The position numbers and the translations under genes were made by a program. The notes beneath the pieces were generated by a model that saw nothing but the letters and a program-made list of their open reading frames with translations, did not search any database and was not told the origin of the DNA. Shown here one piece after another: positions 1 through 6,192 of a stretch of DNA of 16,970 nucleotides. Source of the stretch: CAZJQD01 sp964548165 [NCBI: uncultured bacterium] (GTDB taxonomy: Bacteria > UBA8481); assembly GCA_964548165.1 (NCBI GenBank), contig CAZJQD010000028.1:32531-49500 (forward strand), in the 5' to 3' direction. Position 1 is the first letter of the stretch, and each line of letters begins with the position of its first letter.

Positions 1-4
1 GCTC

Positions 5-89
5 TGCCCGGGGTGGGAATCGAACCCACATGAGAGCGAGTCTCGGGGGATTTTGAGTCCCCTGCGTCTGCCAGTTCCGCCACCCGGGC
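5..89 (-). tRNA. tRNA-Leu (anticodon CAA)
   Basis: Read on the minus strand, this folds as a type II (long variable arm) tRNA. The acceptor stem pairs GCCCGGG (83-89) with CCCGGGC (6-12), with discriminator A at position 5. The anticodon stem GGGGA/TCCCC encloses the loop CTCAAAA, giving anticodon CAA, which reads UUG leucine codons. The T arm is GTGGG-TTCGATT-CCCAC. The long variable arm and discriminator A fit leucine rather than serine identity. The CCA tail is not encoded (the next minus-strand bases are GAGC), so it must be added enzymatically. The gene is complete at the left edge of the window. Confidence 0.96.
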
Positions 90-106
90 GCGGTGCGAAC
101 GGGGGG

Positions 107-115
107 ATTCTATCA
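107..115 (-). promoter_or_regulatory. Extended -10 promoter candidate for tRNA-Leu
   Basis: The minus strand carries TGATAGAAT, matching the extended -10 pattern TGnTATAAT with one mismatch. It ends 17 nt before the tRNA 5' end, so transcription would start about 10 nt upstream of the mature tRNA. I see no good -35 box, as is common for extended -10 promoters. The TG of the motif is part of the TGA stop of the upstream MORN-like gene. Confidence 0.45.
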
Positions 116-490
116 CGGCCGCGGCTTGGCAGGCGAGGGCGCCTCGCTTGCCGGCTTGCCGTCCTCGTAGAGCCGTTCGCGAACCAGGGTTCCATCGGCA
201 GCGAACTCGCGCCAGGCACCGTGCTTCTTTCCGTTGCGATAGTCGATCGCCGATCGAAGGGTCCCGTCCGGTCGGTAGCGCCTCACGGTGGTGACACCCG
301 GCGCCGTCCCCGGCGTCATCTCCTGTTGCACCGTGCCGTCCGGGTACCAGAAGGTCCAGGCCTCGGAACCGTCTTCCCGGATCCCTCGCTCGCTCTGCAG
401 CTTTCCGTTCGGCCAGAACGCGCGCTCTACCGTGTCCGCGACCTTGCGGCCGGTGAAGCGCCTCTCGTGCTCTTTCATCGGATCCCGCAC
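113..490 (-). CDS. MORN-like / YwqK-type repeat protein
   Basis: This 125-residue protein is built of short repeats of the form (F/Y)-x-P-(D/N)-G-x-(L/V), for example FWPNGKLQSE, FWYPDGTVQQE, RYRPDGTLRS and EFAADGTLVRE. This is the toxin-antitoxin-like/MORN variant repeat of the YwqK family, which forms beta-hairpin solenoids. No signal peptide, membrane segment or catalytic motif is visible. The start is a GTG with GAGG five nt upstream; an in-frame ATG four codons in (478) has a poorer ribosome-binding site. It lies upstream of and in the same direction as tRNA-Leu. YwqK proteins are annotated as possible antitoxins, but no toxin gene is adjacent here. Its function remains unknown. Confidence 0.72.
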   Translation of the reverse strand: MRDPMKEHERRFTGRKVADTVERAFWPNGKLQSERGIREDGSEAWTFWYPDGTVQQEMTPGTAPGVTTVRRYRPDGTLRSAIDYRNGKKHGAWREFAADGTLVRERLYEDGKPASEAPSPAKPRP

Positions 491-553
491 GCTATCCTCG
501 CTCCTGGCGCCGGATTCGCCTGGTTCCTATCGCTCATCGACCCATTCTCCATG

Positions 554-582
554 TTGACGGACACGCATGCGCATCGCATTCT
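554..582 (+). promoter_or_regulatory. Promoter candidate for the MgtE-like gene
   Basis: TTGACG (554-559) matches the -35 consensus at five of six positions and is followed after 17 nt by CATTCT (577-582), a weak -10. Transcription from it would begin at or next to the ATG at 589, giving a leaderless mRNA. This agrees with the absence of a Shine-Dalgarno before that ATG. Confidence 0.45.
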
Positions 583-588
583 CACTGC

Positions 589-1623
589 ATGGTCCAGGCT
601 CGATCCGTCACGACTGTCCTGCCTCCCTTAGCATCCCGGGGCGGTAAGGTGCAGGGCGATCACTTCGGCCGGAGCATCCTGGAGTTCGTTCACCAGGACT
701 TTACTACGCTCTCCGCCGAGTTCACGGTCGCCGAGGCACTCGCCAGCCTGCGCCAGGGCGGCATCGCCGAGAAGATCATCTACTTTTATGCCGTCGACGC
801 AACCGGTCGGTTGGCCGGCGTCGTTCCCACGCGGCGGCTTCTCATGGCCGATCCCTCCGCCCGCATCCGCGAGCTCATGGTACCCCGCGTCATCGCGCTC
901 CCGGAATCCGCCACCGTGATGGATGCCTGCGAGTACTTCATTCTCTACAAGTTCCTCGCGTTTCCCGTGGTGCGCGAAGACCGTACCATCGCGGGTGTCG
1001 TCGACGTCGGGCTCTTCACCGAGGAGATCGCCGACGTCGCGGAGCGCCAGGCGGCCGATGATCTCTTCCAGCTTATCGGCGTCCATGTCGCCCAGGGACG
1101 CCGCCGATCCGTCCTGGAGGCGTTCCGGGATCGCTTCCCGTGGCTGCTCACCAACATCGCAGGCGGCATCGCCTGCGCGCTCCTCCTGGAGCGATTCGAG
1201 CCCTACCTCGTGGCCGCGCTCGTCCTCTTCATCCCCATCGTCCTCGCGCTTGCCGAGAGCGTCAGCATCCAGTCGATGACGCTCGTCCTGCAGGCCATCC
1301 ACGACGAGAGAGTCGAGTGGGGAACGTTTCGCGCCGCCTTCCTGAGGGAATTCGGCACCGCGACCGCGCTCGGAATTGCCTGCGGCCTGACGGTCGCCGG
1401 CATCATCGCCGCCTGGAAGGGAGATATCCAGGTAGCGGGTGTCGTCGGACTGTGCATTACCCTTGCCGTCCTGACGGCCAGCCTCATCGGCGTCGTCCTT
1501 CCCACCGCCATTCATGCCCTTCGCGGCGATCCGAAGATCGCGTCCGGCCCCATTGTCCTCGCCGCGGCCGATCTCACCGCGCTCCTCTTCTACTTCAATC
1601 TCGCCCGCTGGATGTTGCCCTAA
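589..1623 (+). CDS. MgtE-type Mg2+ transporter lacking the N-terminal domain
   Basis: This 344-residue protein has a tandem CBS pair (about residues 35-150) followed by an MgtE membrane domain (about 185-344) with roughly five helices. The family moves Mg2+ through a homodimeric inner-membrane channel gated by its cytoplasmic domains. The last helix keeps the acidic residue expected in the pore (D328 in ADLTALLFYF, like the T-D-V-x-G-x-x-x-Y-F of standard MgtE). Two things are odd. The superhelical MgtE_N domain is absent (family proteins are about 450 residues). The usual G-G-N-x-G-x-Q segment reads AESVSIQ, with only the Q-S kept. The start is uncertain: ATG 589 has no Shine-Dalgarno but sits behind a promoter-like pair; GTG 649 is an in-frame alternative with a G-rich stretch upstream (324 residues). 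Fold assignment is firm; Mg2+ specificity is inferred. Confidence 0.85.
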   Translation: MVQARSVTTVLPPLASRGGKVQGDHFGRSILEFVHQDFTTLSAEFTVAEALASLRQGGIAEKIIYFYAVDATGRLAGVVPTRRLLMADPSARIRELMVPRVIALPESATVMDACEYFILYKFLAFPVVREDRTIAGVVDVGLFTEEIADVAERQAADDLFQLIGVHVAQGRRRSVLEAFRDRFPWLLTNIAGGIACALLLERFEPYLVAALVLFIPIVLALAESVSIQSMTLVLQAIHDERVEWGTFRAAFLREFGTATALGIACGLTVAGIIAAWKGDIQVAGVVGLCITLAVLTASLIGVVLPTAIHALRGDPKIASGPIVLAAADLTALLFYFNLARWMLP

Positions 1624-1641
1624 CCCGGTCTCCGTGGTGTG

Positions 1642-1653
1642 AACTCATGAGTT
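1642..1653. repeat. 12-bp perfect palindrome between convergent genes
   Basis: AACTCATGAGTT lies in the 37-nt gap between the ends of the MgtE-like gene and the DUF4202 gene. It has no loop and no T-tract, so it is not a convincing terminator, and it may be chance. Confidence 0.3.
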
Positions 1654-1660
1654 GAACAGG

Positions 1661-2254
1661 CTAATTCTCCGAGGACAGAGCTTCCTGGATGGCGGCGAGG
1701 TCGCTGGGTTCCAGCGGCAGGCCGAGAGCCGCTGTCTGCCCCGCCGCGCTCATCTTGGCCCAGGTCTTTCTCACGATGACGCGGAATTTTTCCGGGGCGA
1801 TCGAGGCCCTGAGAGACGAGCACTCGGTCTGGAGGAACGCGAGGCAGAGCGCGTCCTCCAGGGCCTGGGTCTCGGGATCGCCCTTGATGTTTCGCTTGAG
1901 CACCAGGTCCGCGACGCGATCGACCAGGTCGCTCGTCGCGCCTTCTGCCTGGAGGAATTCCGCCAGCGTGGCCGCGTGCAGGCGCTTTAACGTCTCTCGC
2001 CAGCGCAGATACCCCGCGCGATCCTTGGGATAGTCCGCGCGCGGGATCGTCCAGCGCCTCACGTGCTGACCCCGGGCCGCGATCCGTAGCGCCGCGGATG
2101 CCTCGGGGCGGAGAGACAGCGCCCAGGCGCTCGCCAGGAGCGCGTGTCGCTCCTCGAATCCCATCTCGCGGCCCTCGTGCGTCACGCGCCGCGGATCCTC
2201 CGCGTTGGCCGCGTCGATCCGTGCCCAGACGCGATCCACCAGGTCCGAGATCAT
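1661..2254 (-). CDS. DUF4202 family protein
   Basis: This 197-residue soluble protein has no signal peptide or membrane segment. I recognise the DUF4202 signature: ALRIAARGQHVRRW (residues 55-68), then PRADYPKDRAGYLRWR (71-86), then LEDALCLAFL and VRKTWAKMS in the C-terminal half. Its conserved His/Arg/Glu residues in a helical fold suggest a ligand or metal site, but no biochemical function is known to me. Its ATG overlaps the stop of the upstream cbiX-like gene by 4 nt (ATGA, 2251-2254), so translation is probably coupled. The context suggests a role linked to siroheme or another tetrapyrrole product; this is inference. It converges on the MgtE-like gene. Confidence 0.85.
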   Translation of the reverse strand: MISDLVDRVWARIDAANAEDPRRVTHEGREMGFEERHALLASAWALSLRPEASAALRIAARGQHVRRWTIPRADYPKDRAGYLRWRETLKRLHAATLAEFLQAEGATSDLVDRVADLVLKRNIKGDPETQALEDALCLAFLQTECSSLRASIAPEKFRVIVRKTWAKMSAAGQTAALGLPLEPSDLAAIQEALSSEN

Positions 2255-3165
2255 GTGTTGCCTCCCAGGTGCGCCTTTGCCAGGCTCCTCCGCCAGGCAT
2301 TCTCGCCGCCGACCTCGGCCTCCCGCCCCGACAGGGGCAGGCGGTAAAGACAGGTCCCGCAGTTGAGATGGCCGACACCGTCCTCGTGTTCCTCCAGTCG
2401 GAAGAGCAGGGTCTCCACGAGCTTGGCGTCGGCGCCGATCGGATCGGCTACGTGGATATCCACGTTTTCTCTTCCCCGCGAAAGGGCTTCGGCCTCTCTT
2501 GCCAGCTTTTGAAGCAGGAGACCCTGGAAGAGAAAATAGGGTATCACGATGATCCGAGTCGCTTGCTTCGCATCCGCCCCGAGCGCGCGCATCGCCGCAT
2601 CCATGGCCTCCGCGGCCGTCGGCCGCGTCACGCCCATGAAGCCTACTCCGAGATGATCAACGGGCCGGGCTTCCCACAGGAGCCGTGCGACCTTGTAGAT
2701 CTCGGCGTTAGCGTCCGGGTCGGCCGCTCCTCGTCCTATGACGACGGTCCCGGTCCGTTCTCTTTCCGCGGGCGGCGTCTTCGCGCTCGGCGATCGCGCG
2801 CTCGGCGATCGCGCCGCGTCGAAGCGTTCCGCCAGGAGGGCGATGAGTGCGGCGTGAGCACCGAGGTGGCCGGCGATCGTGACCTGGAGGCCGGGAAATC
2901 GCCCGCAAGCCAGCGCCATCGCGGCGGGAATATCATTCTTCACGTGGCCGGCCGCGGTGAGGATGAGCGGGAGGGCGACGAGGGACCGGACGCCCTCGGC
3001 ATGAAGCGCCGCGATCGCGTCCGGGATCCCGGGCTCCGCGTGCTCCAGGAAGCAGAGCCGAACCGGCCTCTTCGCTCGTTGCGCCAGCATGCGGGCAACC
3101 GCGGCCGCTTCGTCGTTGCCCCCGCCCTCGCGCGTCCCGTGGGCAATGAGGAGTATCGTCTCCAT
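2251..3165 (-). CDS. cbiX: Sirohydrochlorin chelatase, long two-domain CbiX
   Basis: This 304-residue protein has two CbiX/SirB-like domains. Domain 1 (about 1-120) begins METILLIAHGTR and contains TAAGHVKNDIP; H9 and H74 are the expected metal-binding and catalytic histidines. Domain 2 (about 138-265) begins VVIGRGAADPDANAEIYK. The tail has N-C-G-T-C-L-Y-R (C269, C272), the CxxC type seen in long CbiX proteins, possibly an iron-sulfur site. The family inserts Co2+ or Fe2+ into sirohydrochlorin in the cytosol for cobalamin or siroheme. The inter-domain linker (ARSPSARSPSAKTPPAE) is encoded partly by an exact 15-bp tandem repeat. The ATG has no closely spaced Shine-Dalgarno but has GATAAT 8 nt upstream, suggesting a leaderless transcript. 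No other cobalamin or sulfite reductase gene is in the window, so the metal cannot be decided. Confidence 0.88.
   Translation of the reverse strand: METILLIAHGTREGGGNDEAAAVARMLAQRAKRPVRLCFLEHAEPGIPDAIAALHAEGVRSLVALPLILTAAGHVKNDIPAAMALACGRFPGLQVTIAGHLGAHAALIALLAERFDAARSPSARSPSAKTPPAERERTGTVVIGRGAADPDANAEIYKVARLLWEARPVDHLGVGFMGVTRPTAAEAMDAAMRALGADAKQATRIIVIPYFLFQGLLLQKLAREAEALSRGRENVDIHVADPIGADAKLVETLLFRLEEHEDGVGHLNCGTCLYRLPLSGREAEVGGENAWRRSLAKAHLGGNT
2783..2812. repeat. 15-bp perfect tandem duplication in the cbiX linker
   Basis: GCGCTCGGCGATCGC occurs twice in direct succession (2783-2797 and 2798-2812). On the minus strand it encodes a repeated pentapeptide in the linker between the two CbiX domains. 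The reading frame is kept. Confidence 0.85.
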
Positions 3166-3173
3166 GAAGCGTG

Positions 3174-3179
3174 ATTATC
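3174..3179 (-). promoter_or_regulatory. -10 box candidate for cbiX-DUF4202
   Basis: GATAAT on the minus strand (five of six consensus positions) ends 8 nt before the cbiX ATG. Initiation would be at or within 1-2 nt of the start codon. The -35 region is not recognisable. Confidence 0.4.
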
Positions 3180-3251
3180 TCCCGCGCGGCGGCGGGGGGC
3201 CAGTTGCGAAAATCCCCCCGCGCTCGCGGAATTCGTGGTTAAGTATCCGGC

Positions 3252-4640
3252 ATGGCCACCCCCGATCCCCGCGGACGGCTCCTCATGCCCGCTCTTCGCC
3301 TCGATCGCCACGGCGTCGTCGCCTGCCGCGAAGAGGGGCTGAGGCTCGTTGAGTCCGTGGGACCGGCGGGATTCATCCTCTTTGGCGGCGGCGCCGCCGA
3401 GGTCGCCGCGCTCTGCCGTGATCTCCAATCGGCGTCCTCCCACCGGCTCCTCCTGGCCGCCGACCTGGAGCGTGGCGCCGGCCAGCAGTTCGCGGGACTC
3501 TCGCGCATTCCGACGCCCATGGCGATCGCGGCATGTCCGGATGCCGAGCCTCTCGCCATGCTCGCCGGTCGACTCACGGCGCGCGAGGCGAGCTCGGTCG
3601 GCATCAACCTCGTCTTCGCCCCGCTTGTCGACGTCAACGTCGAGCCCGGAAATCCGATCATCAATGTCCGCGCGTACTCTGATTCTCCCGATCGCGTCGC
3701 ACGGCTCGCGGTCCAGTGGATCCACGGCGCGCAGGCCGTCGGCGTGGCGGCCTGCGCCAAGCATTTTCCTGGGCACGGCGGGACCCGCACGGACTCTCAC
3801 CTCGAATTGCCGGATGGACCGGCCGATCCGGGCGAACTCAGAGGCCTCCACCTGGTGCCGTTCCGTGCCGCGATCGCGGCGGGCGTGCGATCGATCATGG
3901 TCGCGCACATGACCGTTCCCGCCGTCGATGATTCCGGTCTCCCCGCCACGCTTTCTCGCGCCGTCGTGACAGGGCTCCTGCGCGAGGAGCTCGGCTTCCG
4001 CGGGCTCGTCGTGACGGACGCGCTCATCATGGAGGGCGTGCACCGCGAGGAGGCCGAGGCGGCCCGGATGGCGCTTGCCGCCGGGAACGATCTCCTGCTC
4101 TACCCGAAGGACACCTCGGCCCTCTACGACGCGCTCCGCCGCGATGACACCCTCGACCCCTCGCGCGCGATCGCGCGCCAGGAGGAGACGTTCGGGATCA
4201 ACGTCGTCGATCGCATCGCCACGGATTGTATCGCTCTCGTGAAGGGGCCGATCACGCCTCCGCGTCGTTTCCGCATCATTCACGACGACGAGCGACTGGA
4301 TCCCGAACCCTTTCGCCGCGCCGCGCTGGCTGATGGTCTCGAAGAGGACCCCGGACCTGGAGCATCCGCCGGCCGGCCGGAGGAGCTGGTCTGCGCCGTC
4401 TACGCGATGCCGGGAGCCTGGCGCGGTCGATGCGGCCCCGCCGAGGCCAGTCTCGCGGCGGTGCCGCCCGGCGCCGGCGTCATCGCATTCGGCGATCCCT
4501 ACTGGCTTACGGGCTCGCCTGGAGGCGCCAAAGCGTCCTGGGCCGTGGCGGCGTGGGACGATCACCCGCTGACGCAGGAATGCGCTCTCGAGGTCCTGCA
4601 GGCGCGCCGCGCCGCGAAGGGCCGACTACCCCTCGGATAA
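3252..4640 (+). CDS. nagZ: Glycoside hydrolase family 3 beta-N-acetylglucosaminidase (NagZ-like)
   Basis: This 462-residue protein lacks a signal peptide. Its GH3 TIM barrel spans about residues 10-300. It shows the NagZ signature KHFPGHG (170-176) with the D-S-H dyad at 181-183 on the mobile catalytic loop, and the nucleophile D256 in VTDALIM. NagZ removes the terminal GlcNAc from GlcNAc-1,6-anhydroMurNAc peptides in the cytosol during murein recycling. It is longer than single-domain NagZ (about 340 residues): residues about 310-462 look like a reduced GH3 C-terminal domain, with VIAFGDPYWL and a closing GRLPLG. The gene converges with ampG, overlapping it by 15 nt, so substrate importer and hydrolase are neighbours. 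No Shine-Dalgarno precedes the ATG. The family is certain; the exact substrate is supported by the dyad and the context. Confidence 0.9.
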   Translation: MATPDPRGRLLMPALRLDRHGVVACREEGLRLVESVGPAGFILFGGGAAEVAALCRDLQSASSHRLLLAADLERGAGQQFAGLSRIPTPMAIAACPDAEPLAMLAGRLTAREASSVGINLVFAPLVDVNVEPGNPIINVRAYSDSPDRVARLAVQWIHGAQAVGVAACAKHFPGHGGTRTDSHLELPDGPADPGELRGLHLVPFRAAIAAGVRSIMVAHMTVPAVDDSGLPATLSRAVVTGLLREELGFRGLVVTDALIMEGVHREEAEAARMALAAGNDLLLYPKDTSALYDALRRDDTLDPSRAIARQEETFGINVVDRIATDCIALVKGPITPPRRFRIIHDDERLDPEPFRRAALADGLEEDPGPGASAGRPEELVCAVYAMPGAWRGRCGPAEASLAAVPPGAGVIAFGDPYWLTGSPGGAKASWAVAAWDDHPLTQECALEVLQARRAAKGRLPLG

Positions 4641-6116
4641 CGAGGGATTAGGGGCGCCCTGGACGTCCCCATCGAGGATGGGGCGAATGAGCGGCAGGAG
4701 CGCGAAGGCGGGCAGGGCCAGGATGAAGGTGAGCGCGAAGTAGGGGCCGAACCCGAGGTCCGTGGCGAGGTAGCCCGAAAACGTGCCCGCGATGTTGCGG
4801 CAGAGGCTGTAGACGGCCGAGAGGAAAGCGTATTGCGTCGCGGCGTGGCGCCGGTCGCAGGCCGACATTAGGAGCGCGAGGAAGGGCGCGGTGCCGAGAC
4901 CGCCGCAGAGGTCTTCGAGGAGGCCGACGGTCCAGACGACGCGACCCGTCGGGTGCCAGGCCGCGTAGGTATAGCCGAGGTTGGAGATCGCCTGGAAGAG
5001 CCCCAGGATCCAGAGCGCTCGGAAGATTCCCCACCGGCTCGTCAGCATTCCTCCGATCAGGGCGCCCGTGATCGCGGCGAACATCCCGAAGGTGCTTCTC
5101 AGGAGCCCGATCTCGCTCTCTGTGAACCCGGCGCCGCGATCGAGAAATGGGGTCGTCATCGGCGCCATCGCCTGGTCGCCGAGCTTGAAGAGGAGCGCGA
5201 AGATGAGCAGTCCCCAGGCGCCGGGCTTGGCGAGCAGGGCGGCAAGGGGTTGTTCTCCCCTCCCCGGCGCGCCTGCGCCCTGCTTCGCGGCGGCTCGGTC
5301 GCTGGCGCGGAAGGCGAGCGCGGTGCTGGAGGCCAACCCGAAGACGACGGCCAAGGGCGTGCGGATCTTGTCCTCCCACTGGAGCTGGCCCCCGATCCAG
5401 TAGAGGAGCGCGGCCGCGAAGAGCGGCAGGCCAATCGACCAGCCGATGTCGCCAGCAACATCGGCCATGGATCGGCCGTCGGTCGAGGCGGGGCGGTCGA
5501 CGGAGGGTGCGAACGGAGCCAGGATCGCCAGCAGAAGGAGTCCGCCGGCCGCCACCCACCAGGCCTCGGACCACCCGGAGCTTCCCGCCAGCGCCACGAG
5601 CGCGCCTCCGGCCAGGATCAGCGCCACGCGGTATGCGGTGACGCGGACGCCGTTGCCGTGCCCGAGTTCCTTCCGATCCAGGAGCTCGATGGAGTAGGCG
5701 TCGATGGCGATGTCCTGGGTCGCGGATAGGAAGGCAATGCCCACGATCACGGTCCAGATGAGCGGGGTGGCTGCCCCGGCGAACGAGCTTCCGAAGATCG
5801 CGGTCAGGACGGCCATGCCCGAGAGGCAACCGGTGATCCAGCGTCTCCGGCCGCCGATGCGGTCGATGAGCGGCGCCCAGAGGAACTTGAACGTCCAGGG
5901 AACCCCCGCGAGGGCGAGAAGTCCTATGGCCTTGAGATCGACGCCCGCCTTCGAGAAGGCGACGGGCATCGTGTTGTTGACCAGGCCCGCAGGAAACCCC
6001 TGCGCGAGGTAGAGAACGGCGATCCAGGCGAGCTTGGAACCGAGGAGCAAGGACCGCGATGACGGCTTGATGCCGGTGTTCACGGCCCGGGTACCCGGAG
6101 AATTGAGATGATCCAT
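4626..6116 (-). CDS. ampG: AmpG-type muropeptide permease (MFS)
   Basis: This 496-residue polytopic membrane protein has about 12-14 predicted helices, close to the length of E. coli AmpG. AmpG hallmarks are YLAQGFPAGL (residues 36-45), PWTFKFLWAPLID (73-85) and ATQDIAIDAYSIELL (132-146). AmpG imports GlcNAc-anhydroMurNAc peptides from the periplasm by proton symport. A low-complexity cytoplasmic loop (about residues 272-292) separates the two halves. The neighbours strongly support the call: a NagZ-like hydrolase overlaps its 3' end and a lytic transglycosylase is divergent from its 5' end. There is no Shine-Dalgarno before the ATG; TAGAGT lies 8 nt upstream as a possible -10 for a leaderless mRNA. 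The window shows no beta-lactamase or AmpR, so resistance signalling is not implied. Confidence 0.88.
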   Translation of the reverse strand: MDHLNSPGTRAVNTGIKPSSRSLLLGSKLAWIAVLYLAQGFPAGLVNNTMPVAFSKAGVDLKAIGLLALAGVPWTFKFLWAPLIDRIGGRRRWITGCLSGMAVLTAIFGSSFAGAATPLIWTVIVGIAFLSATQDIAIDAYSIELLDRKELGHGNGVRVTAYRVALILAGGALVALAGSSGWSEAWWVAAGGLLLLAILAPFAPSVDRPASTDGRSMADVAGDIGWSIGLPLFAAALLYWIGGQLQWEDKIRTPLAVVFGLASSTALAFRASDRAAAKQGAGAPGRGEQPLAALLAKPGAWGLLIFALLFKLGDQAMAPMTTPFLDRGAGFTESEIGLLRSTFGMFAAITGALIGGMLTSRWGIFRALWILGLFQAISNLGYTYAAWHPTGRVVWTVGLLEDLCGGLGTAPFLALLMSACDRRHAATQYAFLSAVYSLCRNIAGTFSGYLATDLGFGPYFALTFILALPAFALLPLIRPILDGDVQGAPNPSLSEG

Positions 6117-6124
6117 GGCTAGGC

Positions 6125-6130
6125 ACTCTA
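6125..6130 (-). promoter_or_regulatory. -10 box candidate for ampG
   Basis: TAGAGT on the minus strand (four of six consensus positions) ends 8 nt upstream of the ampG ATG. No matching -35 is visible at 16-18 nt. It is considered because the same geometry recurs at other genes here that lack a Shine-Dalgarno. Confidence 0.3.
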
Positions 6131-6180
6131 TCGGCAGGCCTTCGATGCCGATAAATCAAACAATCTCACTCTTAATTCTC

Positions 6181-6187
6181 GAGGCGG
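6181..6187 (+). promoter_or_regulatory. Ribosome-binding site deciding the slt start
   Basis: GAGGCGG lies five nt upstream of the ATG at 6193. It selects that ATG over the in-frame ATGs at 6115 and 6145, which have no comparable site and would place 26 or 16 extra residues before the signal peptide. Confidence 0.65.
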
Positions 6188-6192
6188 ATGCC

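Noticed and set aside
113-490. Toxin-antitoxin module around the YwqK-type protein
   Set aside because: No partner small ORF with a ribosome-binding site is adjacent; the neighbours are a tRNA and a transporter.
53-631. 192-codon open frame on the plus strand
   Set aside because: It runs antisense through the MORN-like gene and across the tRNA, has Arg/Pro-rich composition typical of shadow frames in GC-rich DNA, and shows no family motif.
2940-4565. 541-codon open frame on the minus strand opposite nagZ
   Set aside because: Its sequence is Arg/Gly/Asp-rich without domains, and the plus strand carries a complete GH3 enzyme with catalytic residues.
4648-6159. 503-codon open frame on the minus strand overlapping ampG
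   Set aside because: Same strand as ampG but another frame, extremely Arg/Pro-rich, no motif; AmpG is clear in its own frame.
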